Below are positions 1-6,221 of a stretch of DNA of 9,271 bases, piece after piece. The stretch's first letter is position 1; the number at the start of each line of letters is the position of its first letter. Under the pieces are notes generated by a model that made no database searches, was not told the DNA's origin, and worked only from the letters and a program-made list of their open reading frames with translations. The translations under genes and the position numbers were made by a program. Source of the stretch: Gammaproteobacteria bacterium (GTDB lineage: Bacteria > Pseudomonadota > Gammaproteobacteria > SZUA-229); the NCBI GenBank assembly GCA_024278435.1, contig JAJRTD010000317.1, positions 1 to 9,271 on the forward strand, read 5' to 3'.

Positions 1-878
1 ATTCGTGGCCGGCTCAATACTTCGTCGGCATCGTAAAGCACGTGAGATTCGTAAAAACGGAAACCATAATTCAACAATGCCTGGCTGACATTAGCGCGAG
101 CTTTTTTACTGTCGGTGCCCAGCACCACGGAGATGATTCGCATATCACCGCGCAAGGCCGAAGAAACCAGGCAATAGCCCGCTGATTCGGTGTGACCGGT
201 TTTGATGCCGTCGACCGTTTCGTCACGCCACAGCAGTTTATTGCGGTTGTACTGCTTTATGTTGTTATAGCTGTATTCTTTTTCTGCATACCAGGCGTAG
301 TGCTCCGGAAATTCGCGAATAATTGCCGCAGCCAGGGTAGCGATATCCCGCGCTGTGGTTAAATGCTTTTTATCCGGCCAGCCGGTGCAGTTCATAAAAT
401 GCGTATTGCTCATACCCAGTTCTTTGGCATACTGGTTCATCAATTGCACAAAGGCTTCTTCAGTGCCGGCAATATGCTCAGCCAGGGCAACGCTGGCATC
501 ATTACCGGACTGGATAATCAGGCCTTTTAATAAATCATGCACCGTCACTTTTGAGTTAACTTCAAGATACATTCTTGAGCCACCCATACGCCAGGCTTTT
601 TCACTGATATCAACCATTTCGTCCATTGACAGGCGATCGGCTTCCAGCTCCTTGTAGACAACATAAGCCGTCATCATCTTGGTAATACTGGCCGGCTCGA
701 TTTTTTCATCGGCGTTTTTCTCGGCAAGCACCTTGCCACTGGCAAAATCAATAACAAAATAGTTTTTTGCCGCTACATCGGGTGGCGCCGGTATCGGCAT
801 GGCCGCTAACACAAAACTGAAATGCATTAATGCAACAAGACCAAGCACTAAAGTAAAAATATTTTTTAACGAAAACAT
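1..878 (-). CDS. dacA: D-alanyl-D-alanine carboxypeptidase (PBP5/6 family), 3' end outside window
   Basis: This is the first 292 codons of a penicillin-binding D,D-carboxypeptidase, which removes the terminal D-Ala from peptidoglycan pentapeptides in the periplasm and so limits cross-linking. The translation starts MFSLKNIFTLVLG, a typical secretion signal that probably ends near residue 26, just before a mature N-terminus with the family's PIPAPP motif. All three active-site motifs are visible: SITK (nucleophile Ser64, Lys67), SGN (124-126) and KTG (226-228, in GIKTGHT). The stretch YGFRFYE near 271-277 marks the end of the catalytic domain. The usual C-terminal beta domain and membrane-anchoring helix (the E. 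coli protein is about 400 residues) would lie beyond base 1. The ATG at 878 is chosen because the signal peptide follows directly, but the upstream bases show no strong Shine-Dalgarno. The gene is last in the visible mrdA-rodA-mltB-rlpA-dacA series, separated from rlpA by about 200 bases with two inverted repeats, so it may have its own promoter. PBP5 and PBP6 types cannot be separated here. Confidence 0.93.
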   Translation of the reverse strand, partial: MFSLKNIFTLVLGLVALMHFSFVLAAMPIPAPPDVAAKNYFVIDFASGKVLAEKNADEKIEPASITKMMTAYVVYKELEADRLSMDEMVDISEKAWRMGGSRMYLEVNSKVTVHDLLKGLIIQSGNDASVALAEHIAGTEEAFVQLMNQYAKELGMSNTHFMNCTGWPDKKHLTTARDIATLAAAIIREFPEHYAWYAEKEYSYNNIKQYNRNKLLWRDETVDGIKTGHTESAGYCLVSSALRGDMRIISVVLGTDSKKARANVSQALLNYGFRFYESHVLYDADEVLSRPR

Positions 879-957
879 CTTTGAATTCACAATCTACTCA
901 CTTTTTAACAATTGGTTTACTTTATGATTTGTTATTTTTTATATCATTTCATTTTAA

Positions 958-1015
958 GGAACCTCTGAACAAGTCTGAACTCAAGATGCATATTCACGAC
1001 TTATTCAGAGGTTCT
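958..1015. repeat. Short element with 17-bp terminal inverted repeats (MITE-like or IS-end relic)
   Basis: The bases GAACCTCTGAACAAGTC at 959-975 are matched by GACTTATTCAGAGGTTC at 998-1014. As inverted repeats these agree at 16 of 17 positions, around a 22-base centre. TTTAA occurs just outside both ends (953-957 and 1015-1019), as a target duplication might, although in AT-rich DNA this is weak. The termini recall ends of IS5-type elements, an impression from memory that I could not check. No transposase is present and the whole element is under 65 bases. It could alternatively act simply as an RNA hairpin between rlpA and dacA. Confidence 0.45.
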
Positions 1016-1027
1016 TTAATAACGTTC

Positions 1028-1066
1028 AGCAACCTTCTGACTGGCTGGGCCGGTCAGAAGGTTGCT
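1028..1066. repeat. Near-perfect 39-base hairpin just after the rlpA stop codon
   Basis: The arms AGCAACCTTCTGAC (1028-1041) and GTCAGAAGGTTGCT (1053-1066) are perfect complements over 14 pairs. Pairing continues inward through T-G, G-C, G-C and C-G to a three-base loop (1046-1048), giving an 18-pair stem. It begins 11 bases after the rlpA stop on the transcribed (minus) strand. The rlpA RNA downstream of the stem is GAACGUUAUUAAAG, which lacks a proper U-run, so this is at best a weak intrinsic terminator. It is more likely an mRNA-stabilising or expression-balancing structure, or a REP-like repeat. Its arm AACCTTCTGA resembles the AACCTCTGA arm of the neighbouring element. Confidence 0.6.
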
Positions 1067-1076
1067 CATAACACCA

Positions 1077-1928
1077 TTAATTATTTCTTACAATTTTTAA
1101 ATTCTGATGCTTGTTCTGCTTAAGCTGCACCAGCACCTGCCTGGCAACCGCCTCTGATGGCAGCGGCCCGATCCTTACCCGGTATACCGCTTTACCTTTC
1201 TTGCTTTCAATATGCAGCCGGACATCGCGAAAACCTTCACCCTGCAATCGCCCCAGATGCTGCAGGGCATTTTCCTCGGTGGAAAACGCCGCAACCTGAA
1301 CATAAAGCTTATCACCTTCTGTCACCGGAGACTCTACCATTGCATTACTGCGCTGGCGGTTGATATCCTGCTGCGAACTTACCACGCGAATCGATACATT
1401 CGCCGTACCGGTTTGAGACACGCCCAGTTTTGTCGCCGCCGCATAGGACAGGTCGATAATCCGGCCTTCATGAAAAGGGCCGCGATCATTCACCTTAACA
1501 ATCGCCTTGCGCCCGTTATCCAGGTTCGTCACTTCCACGAACACCGGGATTGGCAGGGTTTTATGCGCCGCCGTCATGGCGTACATATTATATTCTTCGC
1601 CACTTGAAGTACGCCGGCCGTGAAACTTGTTGCCATACCAGGAGGCGATACCTTTCTGCCTGAAACCTTCTGCCGAAGACATTACATGGTAGGTCTTGCC
1701 CATTACTTCGTAACTGTCAGGATTACCGTAGCGGCTCTGTTCGACCGAAACCGGAACTGCGTCAGGAATCTCATGCCACTGCCGGGTGTAGTTTTCCGGC
1801 GCACTGTCTTTTATTTCACCGCATGATGCCAGCAGCAGCGATAAAACAAACAGAACGAAAGCGCCTCGCCGTTTTTGCATAAAAACGGACAGTAACGGTT
1901 GCCCTGCTGTCTGGTAATAAACCGGCAT
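1077..1928 (-). CDS. rlpA: Septal ring lytic transglycosylase RlpA, lipoprotein with SPOR domain
   Basis: RlpA-type lipoprotein. In Pseudomonas aeruginosa this family cleaves glycan strands lacking stem peptides and helps daughter cells separate; the E. coli version lacks detectable activity. Residues 1-35 contain a hydrophobic stretch ending in a lipobox, LLLASC, with Cys36 as the likely lipidated residue. A double-psi beta-barrel domain covers about 91-184 (GIASWYGNKFHGRRTSSGE at its start, KVNDRGPF and IIDLS later). Glu111, His122 and Asp148 have the same mutual spacing as the catalytically important residues E120, H131 and D157 that I recall for P. aeruginosa RlpA, so activity is plausible. 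A SPOR domain, which binds denuded septal glycan, covers about 206-283. The ATG at 1928 overlaps the mltB stop by one base (TGATG) and has GGAAG just upstream, which suggests translational coupling. A second ATG at 1880 (MQKRRG) would give a more standard lipoprotein signal of 19 residues before the Cys, but no ribosome site precedes it. Length is 283 residues (E. coli about 360). Confidence 0.93.
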   Translation of the reverse strand: MPVYYQTAGQPLLSVFMQKRRGAFVLFVLSLLLASCGEIKDSAPENYTRQWHEIPDAVPVSVEQSRYGNPDSYEVMGKTYHVMSSAEGFRQKGIASWYGNKFHGRRTSSGEEYNMYAMTAAHKTLPIPVFVEVTNLDNGRKAIVKVNDRGPFHEGRIIDLSYAAATKLGVSQTGTANVSIRVVSSQQDINRQRSNAMVESPVTEGDKLYVQVAAFSTEENALQHLGRLQGEGFRDVRLHIESKKGKAVYRVRIGPLPSEAVARQVLVQLKQNKHQNLKIVRNN

Positions 1929-2920
1929 CAGTCTTCCAGCTTCTGGCTTAGCTGGAACACTGCCATGGCATATAACGCACTGTGGTTATAACGTGTTATT
2001 ACGTAAAAATTATGCAGGCCGATCCAGTACTCGTCGCCTTTTTTACCTTTAAATTTCAACAGCGTTGCCTTCTGTGTTTCATCCAGGTCCTGGTATATTT
2101 CCACGCCTTTCTTCTTAAGGTGGGCAATCGAAGCATAGGGTTTCAAGCGGTTTTTATCCTTGACTATCGACGGGTCCTTTACATTGACCGGGTAGGCGAT
2201 GCTGGCACCGGCTTTCCAGCCATGTTCAGCAAAATAGTTGGCCACACTGCCGATCACGTCCGCTATGCTGTGCCACAGGTCACGTTTACCATCGCCGTCA
2301 AAATCGACTGCGTAACGCCGGTAACTGCTGGAAATAAACTGCGGCATTCCCATCGCCCCGGCATAGGAGCCGGTCATTTCATCTATATCAATATGTTCTT
2401 CCTTGGACAGCAGCAAAAACTGTTTTAATTCACTTTTAAAAAACTTGCTGCGCGGTGGATAATCAAAACCCAGCGTTGTTAACGAATCAAAAATCATGTA
2501 TTTACCGGTATGTTTACCATAATAGGTTTCCACCCCGATAATGGCGGCAATAATTTCAACCGGTACACCATATTCTTTCTCTGCCCGTTGCAACGTCTGC
2601 CTGTGTTCCCTGATAAAGGCCCTGCCTTTTTCCGCCCGCTTCTTCGTAACAAAGATCGGACGATACTGTTTCCAGGTCAGTTCTTTCTCTGCCGGCTTGG
2701 CGATGGACTCAAGCACATTATCCAGTCGTTTTGCACTGGCAAAACGCTTTACCAGGTAATCACGGTCAAAACCGTGTTTATTCACCATCTCGTCAATAAA
2801 CTGTTGGACATCTTCACGCTGCGCATAGTTCTGCTGGGCACAGGCATCAACGGCAAACAATGACACAGAAAAAAGCAAAACCGCCGGTAAAACCTGCTGC
2901 CACATATTCAATTTTTTCAT
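1928..2920 (-). CDS. mltB: Membrane-bound lytic murein transglycosylase B (Slt35 family)
   Basis: MltB-type lytic transglycosylase, which cuts the MurNAc-GlcNAc bond of peptidoglycan with formation of 1,6-anhydromuramic acid, in the periplasm. The family signature is clear: IIGVETYYGKHTG at 128-138 contains the expected catalytic Glu131, followed by AGAMGMPQFISSSYRRYAVD (187-206). The calcium-binding loop seen in E. coli Slt35 is matched by DFDGDGKRDLW at 206-216 with Asp206, Asp208, Asp210 and Asp214. The N-terminus MKKLNMWQQVLPAVLLFSV is a signal sequence. Cys27 in AVDAC could be lipidated, but Asp just before the Ala is not standard for a lipobox, so cleavage after ACA by signal peptidase I is an alternative and the protein may be soluble (SltB-like). 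AAGGA lies five bases before the ATG, a good ribosome site. The gene follows rodA after 57 bases and overlaps rlpA by one base. Length of 330 residues is near the family norm. Confidence 0.93.
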   Translation of the reverse strand: MKKLNMWQQVLPAVLLFSVSLFAVDACAQQNYAQREDVQQFIDEMVNKHGFDRDYLVKRFASAKRLDNVLESIAKPAEKELTWKQYRPIFVTKKRAEKGRAFIREHRQTLQRAEKEYGVPVEIIAAIIGVETYYGKHTGKYMIFDSLTTLGFDYPPRSKFFKSELKQFLLLSKEEHIDIDEMTGSYAGAMGMPQFISSSYRRYAVDFDGDGKRDLWHSIADVIGSVANYFAEHGWKAGASIAYPVNVKDPSIVKDKNRLKPYASIAHLKKKGVEIYQDLDETQKATLLKFKGKKGDEYWIGLHNFYVITRYNHSALYAMAVFQLSQKLED

Positions 2921-2977
2921 ACTATTCCTTCTACAACTTTTTAAGCAATTGATAAATAAGTAAACTATTTTGCCGGG

Positions 2978-4111
2978 CTATTTGGCAATCAGCCGGCGAT
3001 GAGTGCTGACGGACATTAACATGCCAAATCCGGCCATCAGGGTTACCATTGATGTTCCGCCGTAACTCACCAGCGGTAAAGGCACTCCCACCACCGGCAG
3101 AATACCTGAAACCATACCAACATTAACAAACAAATAAACAAAAAACGTTAAACTCAGGCTGCCGGCCAGCAGGCGTCCGAAACTGTCCTGCGCGGTGGCC
3201 GCAATATACAGGCCCCGAATAATAATAAACGCGTATAAAGACAATAATACAATTGCGCCCATAAGGCCAAATTCTTCGGCAAACACGGCATAGATAAAGT
3301 CCGTGGTACGCTCCGGCAGAAAGTCCAGCTGTGACTGGGTACCATTCAACCAGCCCTTGCCGTAAATGCCGCCGGAACCGATGGCAATCATTGACTGGAT
3401 AATATGGTAGCCCGACCCCAGGGGGTCACTCTCCGGGTCCAGCAGGGTCAACACACGCTGTTTCTGGTAATCATGCATAAACTGCCACAACACGGGAATC
3501 AGCGCCAGCATAGTAAAAATGGCGCCGAACAGGTAGCGCCAGCGCAGCCCGCCAAGGAACACCACGAAAAAGCCGGCAGCAGCAACCAGTAATGCCGTAC
3601 CCAGGTCCGGCTGCCTGGCGATCAGCATGGTTGGCAATGCCACCAGTACCAGGGAAATACTCAGGGCGGACAGTTTTGGCGGGGCGGGCTTCTCGCACAG
3701 GTACCAGGCCAGCATTAACGGCGTGACCAGTTTCATCATTTCCGAGGGCTGGAAACGAATCACATAGAGATTCAACCAGCGCTGCGCCCCCTTGCCAACA
3801 TCACCGGCCAGCAATACCAGCACCAGCAGGACAATACCCAGGGCAAAAAACCAGGGCGCCCACAGGTAAAGCTGGTGCTGCGGAATCTGTGCCACAATAA
3901 ACATCACCGCAAAAGCAATTGACAGCCGGATCACCTGGCGCTGGATGATCTCCATGGAGCCATCAGAGGCACTGTACAGGATACCCAGCCCTGCCGCCAT
4001 CAATAACAGCAGGGCCGCCAGCAATACCGGATCAATATGCAGAAACTGGAGAAAACGCGCGGTTTTGCTCTGATAGTCCGCATCAAAAAACTGGGCACTA
4101 CTCATGACCAT
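2978..4111 (-). CDS. rodA: Rod shape-determining peptidoglycan glycosyltransferase RodA
   Basis: SEDS-family polytopic membrane protein that polymerises lipid II into glycan strands and pairs with PBP2 in the elongasome. The sequence is mostly hydrophobic and consistent with about ten membrane segments. Family motifs are present in order: KGAQRWLNL with FQPSEMMK (107-127), RQPDLGTA (166-173), the long periplasmic loop with YHIIQSMIAIGSGGIYGKGW (235-254), and FLPERTTDFIYAVFAEE (264-280), whose Asp271 matches the essential acidic residue (E. coli Asp262). The C-terminal signature GVPLPLVSYGG is at 342-352. Length of 377 residues is close to E. coli RodA (370). The ATG at 4111 overlaps the end of mrdA by 14 bases and is preceded by GGAAAAAT at suitable spacing. 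A second ATG at 4105 is possible and changes only two residues. The overlap implies coupled translation with its partner PBP2. Confidence 0.96.
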   Translation of the reverse strand: MVMSSAQFFDADYQSKTARFLQFLHIDPVLLAALLLLMAAGLGILYSASDGSMEIIQRQVIRLSIAFAVMFIVAQIPQHQLYLWAPWFFALGIVLLVLVLLAGDVGKGAQRWLNLYVIRFQPSEMMKLVTPLMLAWYLCEKPAPPKLSALSISLVLVALPTMLIARQPDLGTALLVAAAGFFVVFLGGLRWRYLFGAIFTMLALIPVLWQFMHDYQKQRVLTLLDPESDPLGSGYHIIQSMIAIGSGGIYGKGWLNGTQSQLDFLPERTTDFIYAVFAEEFGLMGAIVLLSLYAFIIIRGLYIAATAQDSFGRLLAGSLSLTFFVYLFVNVGMVSGILPVVGVPLPLVSYGGTSMVTLMAGFGMLMSVSTHRRLIAK

Positions 4112-5951
4112 ATTTTTCCATATATCGTTTAATCAGTTTTTTTGCAATCGGTGCCATGGCACTGCCGTGCTCACCGTTTTCAGCCACCACGGTCACCGAC
4201 AGCACTGGATCTTTGACCGGCCCGAAACCGATAAACAGGCCGTGGTCACGAAGCTTTCTGGCCACGGTTTCAGCATCATATTCTTCATCCTGGGCGATGC
4301 CAAACACCTGCGCGGTACCGGTTTTACCGGCCATTTTAAATTTCATGCCCCAGCCGGTGGCACGCGCGGTACCCCAGGTGCCATGCACCACTTTTTCCAT
4401 GGATTTAAACAGCAGATCCCAGTGACTGTCCCGGCGTAATTTAATCATGTGTCTGGATGGCTCACGTTTTTTCACTGTATCATTTTCAGACAGGTGCACT
4501 TCTTTCAGCAACCGCGGCACGATTTTCTCGCCGCGCCCGGCCAGTGTCGCTGTTGCCACCGCCAGCTGTATCGGCGTGGTCAGCATATAACCCTGACCAA
4601 TACCGGCAATCAAGGTTTCACCCGGATACCATATTTTTCCACGTGAGCGTTTTTTCCACTCGGTTGAAGGCAATAAACCGCGGCGCTCGCCTAATATGTC
4701 AATGCCGGTTTTTTCACCAAAACCGAACTGCGCCAGAAAATCATGCATGCTGTTTATGCCCATGCGGTAGGCCAGCTCATAAAAATAAACGTCACATGAC
4801 TGTTCCATGGCCTTGGTGAAATCAACCATGCCATGCCCCTGTTTCTTCCAGTCGCGGTATTTTCGCCGGGTATCATCCCCCGGTAGAAGATAGTGTCCAC
4901 GACACATAATCGACTCTTTCGGACCAAAGCGGCGCTGCTCAATGCCGGCCAGTCCGATAAACGGCTTAAAGGTGGAACCCGGCGGGTACTGGCCGAATAT
5001 CGTTCTGTTAAACAAGGGTTTATCCACACCATGCTGCAGTTCATTGTATTTTTTATGGCTGATACCATGGACAAAAAGATTGGGATCAAACCCCGGTTTA
5101 CTGACAAAAACCACTACCGCGCCATTATGCGGCTCAATCGCGATAACCGCACCGGCCAGATCACCCAGGGCATCTTCTGCCATGTGCTGCAGCTCCATAT
5201 CAAGGTTTAACACCAGATCATTTCCCGCCACCGGCGGTACTTTTTCGATAACACGCAGTATCCGACCCTGGGCATTCACTTCGACCTTCTGCCGCCCCAC
5301 CTTGCCATGCAATTCGGATTCATAGTATTTTTCCAGTCCGGTTTTACCGATATGTGTTGTTCCGCGGTAATTACCGACATCGATAATACCCATATCCCGC
5401 TGATTAATGCGTCCCACATAACCCACCACATGCGAGGTTGCCTCTCCCTGTGGGTAATACCGGCTCAGGCGGGCGCTGATATCCATGCCGGGAAAACGAT
5501 GGCGGTTAACCGCCAGCCGGGCGACTTCCTCTTCATTTAACCGGGTGCGCAGTGAAATGCGCTGAAATGAGCGCCGCACGCGCATCTCGTCCTTAAAACG
5601 CTTGATATCGTTTTCCGACAGGGTCACAATTTTGCCCAGCCCGGCCAGCATGGCATCCATATCTGCAACCTGCTCCGGGATAATTTCCAGGTGAAAGGTC
5701 GGCTTGTTTTCCGCCAGGATCACCCCGTTGCGGTCATAAATCAGCCCCCGTGTGGGCGGGACTTCCATCAGGCGGATGCGGTTGTTTTCCGATAAATCAG
5801 CAAAATGGTCATAATCCACAATCTGCAGCCACGCCAGCCGGAACAACAGCCCGCCCAGCAACAGTATGCAAATGATGGCTGCTACAATGGCGCGAAACTT
5901 GAATATGCTCGCTTCATAGGAATGATCAGAAACATGTGACCGGTATGGCAT
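4098..5951 (-). CDS. mrdA: Peptidoglycan D,D-transpeptidase MrdA (penicillin-binding protein 2)
   Basis: Class B penicillin-binding protein that forms peptide cross-links during sidewall elongation, working with RodA. It is anchored by one N-terminal membrane helix (about 20-43). The pedestal domain carries PPTRGLIYDRNGVILAENKP from about 65. The transpeptidase domain has all motifs: PPGSTFKP with nucleophile Ser326 and Lys329, SCD at 385-387, and KTGTAQ from 543. The region IGKTGLEKYYE (201-211) and the HVVGYVGRIN segment (174-183) are typical of PBP2 rather than PBP3. Length of 617 residues compares with 633 in E. coli. The ATG at 5951 is chosen because the N-terminus aligns with the E. coli start region, although no clear Shine-Dalgarno precedes it. 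This is the first gene of the minus-strand wall cluster. In pseudomonads and enterobacteria rsfS and rlmH usually lie upstream; here the neighbour is instead a divergent adenylate kinase gene. Confidence 0.97.
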   Translation of the reverse strand: MPYRSHVSDHSYEASIFKFRAIVAAIICILLLGGLLFRLAWLQIVDYDHFADLSENNRIRLMEVPPTRGLIYDRNGVILAENKPTFHLEIIPEQVADMDAMLAGLGKIVTLSENDIKRFKDEMRVRRSFQRISLRTRLNEEEVARLAVNRHRFPGMDISARLSRYYPQGEATSHVVGYVGRINQRDMGIIDVGNYRGTTHIGKTGLEKYYESELHGKVGRQKVEVNAQGRILRVIEKVPPVAGNDLVLNLDMELQHMAEDALGDLAGAVIAIEPHNGAVVVFVSKPGFDPNLFVHGISHKKYNELQHGVDKPLFNRTIFGQYPPGSTFKPFIGLAGIEQRRFGPKESIMCRGHYLLPGDDTRRKYRDWKKQGHGMVDFTKAMEQSCDVYFYELAYRMGINSMHDFLAQFGFGEKTGIDILGERRGLLPSTEWKKRSRGKIWYPGETLIAGIGQGYMLTTPIQLAVATATLAGRGEKIVPRLLKEVHLSENDTVKKREPSRHMIKLRRDSHWDLLFKSMEKVVHGTWGTARATGWGMKFKMAGKTGTAQVFGIAQDEEYDAETVARKLRDHGLFIGFGPVKDPVLSVTVVAENGEHGSAMAPIAKKLIKRYMEKYGHE

Positions 5952-6050
5952 AGAATAAAATACGACTCAGCTAAGCGATTTATTATTGTTTTTAGACTTA
6001 TTTAAAGCAGCGATCGCAAAAAAAGACAAAATAACAGAAATATGTACGCA

Positions 6051-6056
6051 ATTATA
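6051..6056 (-). promoter_or_regulatory. Possible -10 box for mrdA operon
   Basis: On the minus strand these bases read TATAAT, a perfect sigma70 -10 hexamer, about 100 bases before the mrdA ATG. No good -35 box lies 16-18 bases upstream (the bases there are around AGCCTG), so the assignment rests on the -10 alone. The 5952-6221 region is AT-rich and must hold the start sites for both divergent genes. Confidence 0.3.
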
Positions 6057-6078
6057 TAGTGTTTACGCCGTTTCAGGC

Positions 6079-6106
6079 TCGACAATTTCTCAACAATCGA
6101 TAGAAT
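6079..6106 (+). promoter_or_regulatory. Candidate sigma70 promoter for the adenylate kinase gene
   Basis: TCGACA at 6079-6084 and TAGAAT at 6101-6106 each differ from the sigma70 consensus at one position and are 16 bases apart. Transcription would start near 6113, leaving a leader of about 110 bases before the adk ATG. The -35 box lies only about 23 bases from the possible mrdA -10 on the opposite strand, so the two promoters would be back to back. Confidence 0.5.
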
Positions 6107-6179
6107 CCCTGTAGATATATAAAAGGGATAACCTGTAATTAATTAGCAATTGCTTACGGGTTGATAAAAACAGCGATAA

Positions 6180-6210
6180 ATCACTGAAAAACAAAAAGAT
6201 ATACAGTGAT
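6180..6210 (+). promoter_or_regulatory. Small inverted repeat touching the adk ribosome-binding site
   Basis: ATCACTG (6180-6186) and CAGTGAT (6204-6210) are perfect 7-base complements around a 17-base A-rich loop. The second arm ends directly before the GGG (6211-6213) that probably serves as the Shine-Dalgarno core, so folding could affect initiation. A seven-pair stem with a 17-base loop is only moderately stable and may be chance. Confidence 0.25.
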
Positions 6211-6221
6211 GGGATATGACT

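Noticed and set aside
881..1123. 80-codon plus-strand frame across the rlpA-dacA spacer
   Set aside because: It runs through both inverted repeats and into the rlpA 3' end on the opposite strand, with no ribosome site; best explained as chance.
1212..1607. 131-codon plus-strand frame within rlpA
   Set aside because: It is antisense to the DPBB and SPOR coding region, which is under obvious protein-level conservation; no domain is visible.
1982..2428. 148-codon plus-strand frame within mltB
   Set aside because: Shadow of the mltB catalytic domain on the other strand; no support of its own.
6010..6017. GCGATCGC palindrome in the divergent promoter region
   Set aside because: An eight-base palindrome seen once in the spacer; it resembles the HIP1 sequence of cyanobacteria, but nothing else here suggests that group, so I treat it as chance.
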